A DNA stretch of 64,000 nt from Trichostrongylus colubriformis (lineage: Eukaryota; Nematoda; Chromadorea; Rhabditida; Trichostrongylidae): positions 18,946,068 through 19,010,067 of the forward strand of contig OZ022259.1 of the NCBI GenBank assembly GCA_963978905.1. The letters are read 5' to 3'. The translations under genes were made by a program, and so were the position numbers. The notes below the pieces were generated by a model that was not told the DNA's origin, did no database searches, and saw only the letters and a list, made by a program, of their open reading frames with translations. Shown piece after piece: positions 47,784-57,937 of the stretch (position 1 is the first letter of the stretch; every line of letters starts with the position of its first letter).

Positions 47784-49246
47784 ATACTAAACGAAGCAAT
47801 AAAGATGTTGTGACAGCAAGTAACACTGCTTTTGACTAAGAACTTTTGTGATTTACCATTCAATGGTAACCAATTAATTCCACACAAAATGAATTCTAGC
47901 ATCGAGTTCCATGAAAATGAGTACAACTCAGAAAACTTGATCAGTACAAATGCATAAATCAGGTTGTAAATGGTGCAGTACATCCACTGAAAGCAAGGCA
48001 TGGTGATAAGGTAGCTCTTGAAAGGTTATTGTTAGTGACAAAAGCGTAAAGAAGATGGTGGGTGCAAAAGATACTAGAAAGGTGACAGAATCACGAAATA
48101 ATTTACAAGGAGTGCATGCATGCTAGTAAAGAAAGAAGCAACTGAACAAGAAGCGATAGCAAAGCGGAGGTACGGCACAACGTTCCACGGCAGCAACGTA
48201 CAAACGGATTGAAGCAAAACCGGAGTGGAAGCAACGAAAAGTCCTTCTGAAAAGGAATCCACACAAAGATCCATGCAAGTACAAGATGAATAAAGCAGTA
48301 AACACAAAGTAAACGATCACATACCTTAGGGAGTGACTATGCATGCCCGCGACGGCCGTGGTGAGGAATAACCGCGAATAATTTTCTTTGCAAAAACATG
48401 ATCACATCTTAATAAATGAAAAGGCACAAAGAAAGACTATTCATCTGTTGCATGCAAAGTGGAATTCGAAATAATTAACAAACTATGCGCAAGTCATCAA
48501 AAAAAGGATGAGTGATGCGAATAATGCAACACGATTGTAAAGAAAGCGCACTCATTAACACTGAAAGCTTCAAAACAGTGATAGAGAGTGCCCTCGACAA
48601 CCAGGAAGGCTCTCTGAAGACAATGCAATGAAACGTGTGAGAAATAACAAAAAGAACAATCAAAAATGATACAGAAAACTCACGGCATTTCCGAAATAAG
48701 GGCGCGTGCAGTGCAACCTTAACAAAACCATGTTTTTCACCGACCGCGTTCATCAAAACAGTGTCAGATACTGTTCTCGACATGATTAAGGTCATGTCAG
48801 AAACACTGTAATGTAGAACAGGTCGAACGAGAAAAGAAACAACATTACATTAAGAAGCGGATGCAAAAAATTGGCAAATACGTGAAAAAAAATACGTCCA
48901 GAGCGACCACGATCTTCAAAACAGTGTCGAAGAGTGTTCTTGACAATCACAAAAACACATCAACGACACTCGAATGAAGAATAGGTCGAATGAAAAAGGA
49001 ACAGTCAAATAGAATCACAAAAACTCACCATATCGCCAAAACCAAAATCATTTCAATCTCCAGAGCGACCAGAATCTTCAAAACAATGTCAAAGAGAGCC
49101 CTCGACACAAATAAGAACACTTCAATGACATGAAAACTCAGTCGAAAACAAACACAATGAGTAAAAAACCATGACACAAAACCTAAAAAGGAAAGAAACA
49201 TCACATTTATGTTACAACACAAAGTGACATTATGCAATACTAGTAT
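47784..49246 (-). repeat. right inverted arm of the long-TIR transposon, inner part
   Basis: Reverse complement of 44690-46129. Ends at the LTR element's target site; the outer 205 bp are at 62513-62717. Confidence 0.9.
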
Positions 49247-49594
49247 AGTCATGTTCGTGGCTTAGCCACAGGATCCCCTATGAAGCTACAGACAAACGAC
49301 CGAGATTAACATAGATTTATTACAGATTGAATATCAGAGATGGCGCAATAGTAGATCGTAGGTCTTCGGAGATCCCTGGAGGTCGTGTCTGGTGACGGGA
49401 AGGCGCTGGGACCATGAGGCGACGTCTGGCGAACAGGCAGGATCGGGTCGACGAGGTGGTAGTAGGTGGCGGCCGCGTTCTCTCTCCTCGGACCAGCGGG
49501 ACGACGACCTTAAATACTGCCGCATTACTAACGCAACCTCGAGGAATTTGGGTGACTCAGCACTCATGGGAATCTACCCCAGCGAGTGCTGACA
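49247..49594 (-). repeat. 3' LTR
   Basis: 348 bp. On the minus strand it starts TGTCAGCACTCG and ends near GAACATGACT. It contains a TATTTAAG TATA-like word (49509-49516 region) and AATAAA (49316-49321). Seven bases longer than the 5' LTR because of an indel near 49267. Confidence 0.95.
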
Positions 49595-49606
49595 CCTCCC
49601 CCCTTT
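49595..49606 (-). promoter_or_regulatory. polypurine tract
   Basis: AAAGGGGGGAGG on the minus strand directly abuts the 3' LTR, the expected primer site for plus-strand DNA synthesis. Confidence 0.85.
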
Positions 49607-49751
49607 ACCCCAAGTCCGTCCCCGGACTTAAGAGAGAGCAAAATAACTGGCACAGAAAAGAAGAAAAAAGAAATAGGGACCGAAAAGAAAAGGAAAGAGA
49701 ATGAAGAAGAACGTTACTCACCGAGGGATTGTGAAAAAAAGGTGGGGAACC

Positions 49752-52700
49752 TTAATGAAGGAGAGTGTGGAGAGTTGCTGCAGAGCATGTGGCGCCGCGG
49801 TAGTGAGCCCATTCGACGACTTGCCGCCAGTAGGGGAGTCTCTTGAGGGATTCCGCCTGTCCTAAAACAAACTGGCCGTGACGACAACGCGTCAAAGCCA
49901 CATTGAGTCGACGCGGGTCGTCGATGAAGTCGGCGCCTTCCGTATCGGACACCGTTTTGGTGCTGAAGAGCACGACTATGTCCTTTTCCCTGCCCTGCAC
50001 CGAGTCGACGGTGTGGATGTCGACACCGGTGCTCTTAGCGAAAGGCTCGAGCAGTCGGAACTGCTCGCGGTAAAAGACGATAATAGCCAGGGAAGCGGGA
50101 GAGATTTTCTTGCCGAGGAGCGCTCGGATAATTTGTCGACAGACCGTGGCTTCCTCCTCGTTGAAGTGCGAGCCGCTCAGAGCCCTCTTGGATGTCCCGG
50201 GTACGTCGACGAAGACAAAGGGGACCTTGGAGTTGGGACAACGGACCGCTGAAAGCAACATCTGGCGCTCTTCTGCCGTGGTGCCGCTAACCAGCTGTTG
50301 GTCATAGAAGACCTCATTGGGAAGAGCGTTCAGCTCCGGGTGAGCTCGGAATGTGGTGGTAAGGTATGCCGTTGGGACGCCCTTTGCGAGGAGAAGATCC
50401 ATTACCCCTTGCGCCCCGAACTTAGCCGGGTTGGAGTCGCGGGGGTACCTGACGTGCGGCTCCAGTTGGTGGTTGTCGCCGATGTAAATGTGGCGGGCGT
50501 CGGGCAGGCGAACGGCGATGGCCACCATGGCAGGCTCTGGGATCTGCGATGCCTCGTCCCCGATGACGGTTTTGACATCGCATAGGTATCCGTTGAAGAT
50601 CCCCCCTGGGCTAAGAGCGTTAAGTAACGCGGAGGTGGTGAGGCAGACTACGGCAGGTTTCCGCACGGCAAACATGATGGCAATAACGTCCTTCGTAATG
50701 TCAGACACGTCGCGCTCCGCTAGGCGATATTCCTCCCGTTCCTCTTCTGTCAAGTGCAGGGCGCGATCCGGATGTAGGAGATAGGTCTCGAGAAGGCGAC
50801 GGCCCCGCTGGTACTTCCTACACAGCTCCAGCAGGTTGTCGTCCAGGCGATGGGTATAATTGTCGCAGAGGCCCATGAGAATTGTCTGCATATCGACGTC
50901 CGTCCGCGGGGTGCCTTCGGTGAGCGCTGAATCGGAGACGTAGCGAAGGATCTCGAGGTTTTTAAATTCGTCGAGGCGGCGTAGCGTCTCCGTGAATTGC
51001 GCTGCGGCCGTGTTGGTAGTGGTCGTTGCGATAACCGTTGATCCGTGAGCGGAGTAAATACGGCCGGCGATTAGGGCTCCCATGACGGTCTTGCCCGTAC
51101 CGAAGGCTGCTTGAAGTGCAAGTATGGGGAAGTTCATCTGCCCCATGCGAAGAGCGGACACTTGATCCGGTCGTAACTGGAACGTGCGGCCAGAAATGGA
51201 TATGTTGATATTCTCTTGTGAAGGACCATCAGGTCCTATGGGGGTGCGCAGAGAGCCGTACACGGTGTCCATAACCTCCGCCGCGCGGCGCTTGTGGATG
51301 CGCGAGAGCCCCTGGTACAGCTGTAGCGATGAGATCAACTCGTAGACGGGGTCAGCGCCGACTGGAGGGGCTCCCAATTTAATGCAGATGGGGACCGAGG
51401 CAGTGTCCCCAGCTATGGTGCCAAAGGTACGGATAGCCAGCAAGACGGCAGCGTGCTGCCAGCTTGGTGCGACGAGGCGGATGGATAAGGTGCGTCCTTC
51501 GTAGATATGCGTGAATTGGAGGATAGTAGCTCGAACAAGTGTTTGGGAACCGACGATCCACAGGTAGACGGGGTGCTGATTAGTCCAACCGCATTCCGAT
51601 GACATGTCCGACAGTGAGAAGTCAAAGCGAGCCGGAAAGGCTTGTAGACTTGGGACGGTGGCGGTGAGACTGTGCGTTCTGCGATCGTCATTAATGCTTA
51701 CAATTGCGGATAAGGCCGAGCACGCTGCATTGAATAGTTGGGCCATCCGTCGGTGGGACTCGTAGACATTCACCGAGTAGTTGCGAAAGGGTCCAGAGCG
51801 GTCGTCGATCCAATCCTTCTGCTGCTTGGTGAGCCGAAACACCTTTAATGGGAGTAGGCCCTCGTCCGGGTGGGCTGGCAGGAATCTACGCGCCTCTGCG
51901 CACAGAGCCACCCGTGCTTCCTTTGAAGCAGGGTCCGCGGAAAAACGCATCGCCGTGGAAACATTACAGCGGGTGAGAGCCGTGACGACCTCGTCCTTCG
52001 CGACGGAGCTGATAGGGAAGTCGCAAATGCTTGGAGAGACGGCGACTGCTTCCGGCGCACCTTCAAAGGCGATGCGGAGACCCTTAACCTTGTTAAACCG
52101 GGTGATGACCGATACAACTATGCCGTAAGCGTGGGTGTCGGTCGGACGAGGAGTAACGAAGACAAACTCCTTAACCCGGAAAAAGAAGGGGGCCCGGTTA
52201 TCCAATACGGTCGCCCTGGGAACCCGGGCTTGCGTCAGAGTTTCTTGCGGCTCCCGAAGCGCTGCTGGCGTGGGTTCCACCGAATACACCCACACGAAGT
52301 CCTTGACGGACACCAAAGCCCGGTCGAACCCACGGGTCCCGCTGCGAACGTTGGTGGCATATTGGTCCAGTTTGATGAGATGAAGTTCGCGACGGTCGGG
52401 ACCTGGTACAAAGAAATCCTTGGCTTCCAGGGTTACGGCTTGACCAGGTCCTCGGCTGACCACTTGGTAGAGGACTGGAAAGTGGGGCCTCAAAGCGGGA
52501 AGGACTTCGGAGGGCATCTCGTTGTCCGGCGTAGTTGGTAGGTTATTTTCCCGGGCAACATATGTCCCGTTCAGAAGGTCGTCAATAACGGTTTGAGAAG
52601 AATGGCGGAATTCCACGGCGTGTCCCAGACGCATAAGCTCGAAAATGGGAAGCGGTGTGGTAGGGCTTGGAGCCTCCTTGAAGCGGCGAGGAAAAAGTGA

Positions 52701-53228
52701 TCGCACGAACTTGTTGGACAGATAACCGCCGCCTCGAAAGGGCGCGTAGAAGGTAGTCGGTGGGAAGCTCGTGACGCAGTCCGGATCAGTCGGTAGGGGT
52801 ACCGGACGGGGTGAGACGAGGGGTCCCCACGGGTGAGAGTTGATGAGGAAGTGCGAAAATCCTGGGGGAGTCTGGTCCGGTAGGGTGTGATGAGTTTGCA
52901 GAGTGAGACGACCGCGTTTGCGTGAAGGCGAATGAGCCCGCAGATCAGAAATAGCTGCGGCCTCAACGGCGGCTGCCCGAATAGCCATGATGCCACCTTT
53001 GGATAGTTTCGTCTTCTTACATTTCTCTTGTTCAGGAGCAACAGCTCCCGCATCCTTTTGGGAAGAGGCAGCAGCCTCGACAGGCTGTTGTGAAGGAGCA
53101 TCAGCTCCGACGTCCGTCATATGCACGTCCGCAACTACGGGTGTAGTCGCGACGACCGGCGACACGCGTAGGCTGGATAAAGCCGGTGGGGTGAGGCGGT
53201 CAGCGTCGAAACCCAGATCTAGCTCCAT
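49752..53228 (-). CDS. UPF1-like superfamily 1 helicase encoded in the LTR element
   Basis: An intact intronless frame of 1158 residues. SF1B/UPF1-like helicases use ATP to move along and unwind RNA or DNA. Motifs: Q-like RPDQVSAL (about 691-698), Walker A AAFGTGKT (Lys713), motif II GDEASQ (Asp891-Glu892), motif III GDNHQL (Gln921), an AAA_12-type TTFRAHPEL and FYDQQLVSG, motif V VDSVQGREKDIV, and motif VI LNVALTR (Arg1114). Walker A lacks the usual GPP lead. Residues 1-110 are Ala/Pro-rich and contain three of the hairpin repeats; residues 110-650 match no domain I know. It sits after integrase, where env usually lies, about 680 bp from the pol stop. No HUH Rep domain, so it is not Helitron-derived Rep-Hel. 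Probably expressed from a spliced or separate transcript. Confidence 0.92.
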   Translation of the reverse strand: MELDLGFDADRLTPPALSSLRVSPVVATTPVVADVHMTDVGADAPSQQPVEAAASSQKDAGAVAPEQEKCKKTKLSKGGIMAIRAAAVEAAAISDLRAHSPSRKRGRLTLQTHHTLPDQTPPGFSHFLINSHPWGPLVSPRPVPLPTDPDCVTSFPPTTFYAPFRGGGYLSNKFVRSLFPRRFKEAPSPTTPLPIFELMRLGHAVEFRHSSQTVIDDLLNGTYVARENNLPTTPDNEMPSEVLPALRPHFPVLYQVVSRGPGQAVTLEAKDFFVPGPDRRELHLIKLDQYATNVRSGTRGFDRALVSVKDFVWVYSVEPTPAALREPQETLTQARVPRATVLDNRAPFFFRVKEFVFVTPRPTDTHAYGIVVSVITRFNKVKGLRIAFEGAPEAVAVSPSICDFPISSVAKDEVVTALTRCNVSTAMRFSADPASKEARVALCAEARRFLPAHPDEGLLPLKVFRLTKQQKDWIDDRSGPFRNYSVNVYESHRRMAQLFNAACSALSAIVSINDDRRTHSLTATVPSLQAFPARFDFSLSDMSSECGWTNQHPVYLWIVGSQTLVRATILQFTHIYEGRTLSIRLVAPSWQHAAVLLAIRTFGTIAGDTASVPICIKLGAPPVGADPVYELISSLQLYQGLSRIHKRRAAEVMDTVYGSLRTPIGPDGPSQENINISISGRTFQLRPDQVSALRMGQMNFPILALQAAFGTGKTVMGALIAGRIYSAHGSTVIATTTTNTAAAQFTETLRRLDEFKNLEILRYVSDSALTEGTPRTDVDMQTILMGLCDNYTHRLDDNLLELCRKYQRGRRLLETYLLHPDRALHLTEEEREEYRLAERDVSDITKDVIAIMFAVRKPAVVCLTTSALLNALSPGGIFNGYLCDVKTVIGDEASQIPEPAMVAIAVRLPDARHIYIGDNHQLEPHVRYPRDSNPAKFGAQGVMDLLLAKGVPTAYLTTTFRAHPELNALPNEVFYDQQLVSGTTAEERQMLLSAVRCPNSKVPFVFVDVPGTSKRALSGSHFNEEEATVCRQIIRALLGKKISPASLAIIVFYREQFRLLEPFAKSTGVDIHTVDSVQGREKDIVVLFSTKTVSDTEGADFIDDPRRLNVALTRCRHGQFVLGQAESLKRLPYWRQVVEWAHYRGATCSAATLHTLLH
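51210..51236 (-). repeat. LTR-element hairpin, between helicase N-region and ATPase core
   Basis: Sense strand: stem GGACC, loop TGAT, stem GGTCC, four bases, CAAGAGAAT. Encodes GPDGPSQEN here. Confidence 0.85.
53022..53108 (-). repeat. three tandem LTR-element hairpins at the helicase N-terminus
   Basis: Sense order: 53108-53081 (GGAGC TGAT GCTCC), 53078-53051 (GAGGC TGCT GCCTC) and 53048-53022 (GGAGC TGTT GCTCC), each with a CAAGAG-like hexamer four bases after the stem (CAACAG, CAAAAG, CAAGAG). Confidence 0.85.
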
Positions 53229-53703
53229 GGGTTCGGAGAACGATGATCCGCGTTCGGAGAGGGGGGACCGGTCTAAGGGCGACCCCTCATCGCCGAGTAG
53301 TGCCAGCTCGGCCGCCGGGATGGGCTCTGAAAAAGGGGGGATTGGTGGACCAGGGAAAAACAGTGTGAGAAAGAAATAGTAAGAAAAACAAATGAAGAAA
53401 TAAAGTTAAGCAAACTGGTAATTGCAAAAAAAATCGAGAAAGAAGGAATGAAATAGTAGTAATAAGAATAACATGAATAATACTAGAGTAATCATGTGTG
53501 AAAGGAAAGCTACGAAAGCGAAAGTATCAAGGGGACGGAGGTCCCTGTACCTGGCTTGCTCGTGAAGGATTCGGATCGAGGCGTCGCATCGTCGGGCGGA
53601 GTTGTAGCAGAAGTAGTTTTGCGGGTTTTAGAAGACATTACCAAAGTTTAAGGTATCTGAAAGAAAATGCAATTTTGCGGAGCAGAGCGCTGTAAGCCGG
53701 AAA
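53229..53703. other. spacer between integrase and helicase
   Basis: A-rich on the plus strand (T-rich sense strand), 53380-53500. It could hold a splice acceptor for a helicase transcript; several T-rich runs followed by AG exist, none decisive. Confidence 0.4.
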
Positions 53704-53729
53704 ATTCTCTTGTTAACTGCGATCACGCG
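53704..53729 (-). repeat. LTR-element hairpin, integrase-helicase spacer
   Basis: Sense strand: stem GCG (plus a G-T pair), loop TGAT, stem CGC, then CAAGAGAAT at the usual spacing. Outside any conserved protein. Confidence 0.7.
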
Positions 53730-53909
53730 ATGGCGGAGAAGAGTAGGGAACGAAAAATAGAACCCGAGGAAGCGAAAGGTACACCTAGGTAGAAGGAAAA
53801 TGACAAAGAGAGAAGAATTAGCGGAGGGATTAAAAAAAACAAAAAGGTGGTCGAAGCTATCAAAATCAATGAAAGATGAAGAGAAACCCAAAAGGAAAAG
53901 GAGAATAAG

Positions 53910-56900
53910 CTAGAGTGTCGACGTCCTCTTCCGATGGCGAGTGTTGTACTGATGAGTCGATTGATAGCGCTGCTCGACCGCCTCGGGAGGCGGGGCCTCT
54001 TTGTGGAGGGGCGGGGCCACGGTACCGTACCCCGCGACGTGATTGGTCGTTTCTTCGACGGCGCGAAGAGCTTCGGTTTCTTCGACCGGAGACCAAGTGG
54101 AGGTGAAGACTGGACCGGATAGGGTGAAGCACTTCTTAACTTGGTTCATATGGACCCGTTCAGGGGGTGAGAGAGGGGATGTGATGCTTACAAGGGTTAG
54201 GTGTGGGTGATCGACTGCGATGACCCGAAATTGCCCGACCCAGTGGTAGCACAGCTTAGGGGAAAGTCCGACTTTCGGAGCGAAGTCCCTCAGGTATACT
54301 CGATCGCCCACCGCGATTTTGAGGGGAGGAAGGCCCGACTTATCGTATTGTTTTTTGTAAAGGGCATTCTGCTTAATGTTGAAAGCGGCTGCCGAGGTCC
54401 ATGCCGAATGCAGAGCTGCGACTAAAGATTCCTTGTAGATGCTGGCGTCGTCATCCGACGGGATGTGTCCCATGGCCCGGTGTCGAAGAAGGAGGTCGAT
54501 GTTAAATACCGGATCTCTTCCGAAGACCAGAAAGAAGGGGGTTTCGTTGGTCGAGGAATGAATGCTGGTGTTATAGGAGAATACGCATGCCGGGAGGAAG
54601 TCATCCCAATCCAGTTGATTTTCGCTGATGTAGGTGCGGAGCATGGCCTGAAAAGTAGCAAATACCCGTTCGCATAGTCCGTTTCCCTCGTGGTGGTAGG
54701 GGCTACAGTAGTAACGGCTCACCCTCAACAGGTTTCCCAACTCCGTCATTAACTCACCTTTGAGGTATGAGGCGTTGTCCGAGACCAGTTCGGCCATGGC
54801 GCCATACTTGAGGATGAACTCATTCATAATGGCGCGGGCTACGGAGTGCGCCGTGCAGTCGGCTAACGGGGTGGCAACTGCATATTTGGAAAAGTGGTCG
54901 ATCAGGGCCATGATGTACTGATTGCCCCCTGCGGATGTGCGGAAAGGTCCGCTGAGGTCCAGGTGGACCTTTTGGAATACGGCCTCAGCGTGGAGGGGGA
55001 TGAGGTGCTCCCGGTTGAGTGGATGAGTCCGCTTACGCTGGCATTCCTCGCAGGATCGGGCAAACTTATAGACGTCCTCCTTCATGGTGGGCCAACAAAA
55101 CTTGCGGGAGATTTTGGCTAAGGTTTTCTTCCAGTTGGAATGTCCTCCAGCTGTGGGGCTAGAATGGAGGGCGATGCAGACGGGTTCGCGAAGCTTGTCG
55201 GGCAAGAAAAGGGTAGCACGCCTGTGTTGAGGACTATCACTGCGCTGGGAATTCCAGTAGAGACAGCCATTCTTGTCGTGGATGACACAGTTGTCGGCCA
55301 GTTCCAAGCATCGGGATTTGTCCTCGTCCGTGGCGCGATCGGGAAACGATCCAGTCTCTAAAAAATGCATCAGGAGTTGACAGAACGGATCCTGTTTTTG
55401 TTCTATCAACACGTCGTAGGGGCGGATACGGGTCAGATTAGGGATGGGGGTCTGGACCAAGCAGACTGGGAACTCTATGATGTCTTCGGTCTCAGGGGTG
55501 CCATCGACGAATTTATTAGAGGGGTTCTCCGAGCGACTGAGACAGTCGGCGACAACGTTGGAAGATCCCGCAAGGTACTCGATGACGATGTTGTAGCTTT
55601 GTAGCTCCACGGCCCACCTGGCGAGCTTATCGTGGGTCTTATTGTGCCGAAGGAGGAAGGTAATTGGCCTATGGTCGGACCGGATACGGGTGAGGTTCCC
55701 ACAGATGGTGGTACGGAAAAATCTAAGAGCACTAATCATGGCAAATAGCTCGATCTGGATAGTACTCCACTTACGCTGGGATTCCGACAGGGTTTTGCTG
55801 AAAAATCCGATCGCGGCGAGCTGTTTGGTGTCTTCCTGTTCCTGAAGTAGAGCCGCACTTACGGCAACAGTACTGCCATCAGTGTGCAGCACAAATTCAT
55901 AGTCTCTTGGGAAGGCCAAACATGGCCGGGAAGTGAGCGCTGCCTTGATGGCTGCAAAGGCCTCCTTCTGATTTTGGGTCCATTCAAATTTGGTTTTGCC
56001 TTTGCACAAATCGTACAAAGGAGCGGCCATGGCGGCGAAACCTTTGATAAATTTACGGAAAAAGTTTGCCATGCCGATGAACCCTTTCACTTCTTTGACG
56101 GTCCGCGGACGCGGCATTTCTTTGATGGCTTTAGTGTTGCGCTCGGCGGGACGATAATAAGTCTGAGAAATTTCATGTCCGAGGAAGTTTATTTTGGATA
56201 GCGCCACGTCAGTGAGCTTTTTGCCCGACGCCTTGATGTTGAAAATGCGGAAGCGCTCGAACACTTTACGCAGGGACTGCAGATGGGAGGGAAAGTCTCT
56301 GTCAAAAATGATAATATCGTCCAAATATGCCAAGCAGTTGGATTCAAGACCTGCCAAAATGTGGGCCATAGCGCGCGAGAAATATGCGCCGGCGTTGCGA
56401 AGACCGAATGGGAGATAAACGAACTGGTATATTCCCCGATGGGTGGCCCATCCGCATTTTTCCTGACTTTCGGGGTCTAGAAGAAGCTGCATGTACCCCG
56501 ATGCTTAATCCAGGGTGGTATAGAACCTGTTACCAGCTACCTTTTCCAAGAGGTCTTCGATACGAGGGAGGGGATAGTGGTCGGGTATGGTCACGTAACT
56601 CAAAGGGCGAAAGTCTAGGCAAACCCGTAGGGAGCCATCCTTCTTCTTGACCAGGACGGTGTTGTGCACCCAAGGGGTATCACTTTCAACGATGCGGCCG
56701 GCCTTGAGCAATTTATTGATGTGGTCATCCAACTCGTGCTGGAACCGAGTTGGAATCCTCGTAGGCCTGTAGCGGGTTGGTGGCACCTGGGTGGTAGTCT
56801 TAATTGTGATGGGAGATTCTTCGTAAGAGCCCAGATCGTACGAGGAGAGGGAGATTCGGTCCCTATATTCCTCGAAAAGGACGAATAACTGACGCTTTTC

Positions 56901-56945
56901 CTCGTCATTAACCTCGGCTCTGGACAAGTCGAGTTGAAACTGCAT
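53910..56945 (-). pseudogene. pol: reverse transcriptase, RNase H and integrase, one internal stop
   Basis: Makes and inserts the DNA copy of the element. The sense frame runs from 56945 to 53910 and is broken only by TAA at 56505-56507, just after the LD of RT motif A. RT features: VLVKKKDGSLRVCLDFRPL, the catalytic YLDD box, and GHEIS. RNase H begins at FVLHTDGSTVAVSAALLQ. Integrase has an HHCC zinc finger ending CEECQRK, the catalytic triad in HLDLSG, VSDNAS and NGLCERV, and a C-terminal GPY/F-like WVGQFRVI. The protease frame ends at 57001, so RT needs a frameshift or a new start. One point change could account for the stop, so it is a recent lesion. Confidence 0.93.
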
Positions 56946-56972
56946 ATCTCTTGTTGACGAGCAATCAGCTCG
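56944..56972 (-). repeat. LTR-element hairpin, protease-RT junction
   Basis: Sense strand: CGAGC, five-base loop TGATT, GCTCG, then CAAGAGAT. The outer G-C pair of other copies is here C-G, a compensated change. Confidence 0.8.
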
Positions 56973-57000
56973 GGGGAGGTCTGCTGAGCCGACCTCTGTG

Positions 57001-57800
57001 CTAAAAACACGACGGGGGGTCTGATAGGGTCCCGTACTCGGACTCGATCAGCGGTTGCGCTGAGGTCAACATCTGGTCTTTGTATAAAACGTGAGGGGAG
57101 ACCGAGGGGTTGGCTACGGAAAGAAAGGCCTTGCCTCGGTTGAAGACTGCGGGGGCTACGAACGAGCCCTCTTCCAGGACATTAGCCAGCGAAGCAAAGG
57201 TTGAAGGCTCCTTGTCCGGGCCCGCCACGTAGCATGGGACCAGAGTTTCCGTCCCGGGGCGAAGGAGGGTGGTTTCGGCGGCTCGGACGGATATCGGTGA
57301 GGCCGCGGATGATTCCGATTCCTTTATGGCGCAGGTTAAGATATGCACTTGGTCTGCACCCATGTGAAAGACCCGGTTCCTGTAGTCTACCGACCAAGGG
57401 GGCAAGCGACGAAGGACATCGTTGCCTAAAATCAGGTTGTAGGCATCGGCTCGCATAGGAACGCACTGGGTGGCGGTAAAATGGACCGACTGCCGAAGGG
57501 TTTCACTGCCATTCTGTAACTCGACTATGGCTGATCCAATGAAGTCCACTGGAATTCCCGACATACCGACAGCCGAGGGGACCACGCTGGCGTCCAAGTG
57601 GAATATGCCGAGAAGTGGAAGCAAAGACTTGCTAGCTACAGTAATTCCGGCATCCACCAAGGCTAGCATACTGAGTCCGTTGACCTTGATGGGAATTTGC
57701 GCTACGAAAAATTGTGGGTCGCAGCCAGTGGCCAGCACGTGTACGGGGACGGTGGATGCTCGGGGAGGCCATACATTATCTACCTCAATATCGATCTTGG
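57001..57800 (-). CDS. retropepsin-like protease region
   Basis: C-terminal half of an open frame that extends upstream to 58491. Retropepsin is an aspartic protease that cuts Gag and Pol. The active-site line reads LALVDAGITVAS, where relatives have DTG or DSG, so the Thr/Ser is replaced by Ala. About 80 residues later AYNLILGNDVLRRL gives the flap-distal ILG motif. The 100 or so residues before it are Pro-rich linker. Whether DAG is active is unclear: it may be a mutation in this copy. The frame ends with TAG/TAA at 57001 and is not continuous with RT. Confidence 0.75.
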
Positions 57801-57910
57801 AAATTCCGAGGTCGATAGCGGATGGGGTACAAGGGGGCGCTGGTGGCGTCGGGGGAAGTAGCATTCTGGGAGGGTTGGTGACAGCTGGTAAGGCTTGCTG
57901 ACCAGTTTGC

Positions 57911-57937
57911 ATTCTCTTGAGAAGGGGCATCAGCCCC
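57911..57937 (-). repeat. LTR-element hairpin, envelope-protease junction
   Basis: Sense strand: GGGGC TGAT GCCCC, four bases, CAAGAGAAT. In the protease frame it reads LMPLLKRM; the GADAPSQEN reading lies in a different frame. Confidence 0.85.

Noticed and set aside
44494..49246. Paired hydrophobic frames in the inverted arms as membrane-protein genes
   Set aside because: T-rich repeat DNA yields Phe/Leu/Val-rich frames; they appear as mirror copies in both arms and show no domain or splice structure.
49752..53228. Helicase as the Rep-Hel gene of a Helitron
   Set aside because: No HUH Rep motifs, motifs are UPF1-like rather than Pif1-like, and the gene lies between LTRs in element sense.
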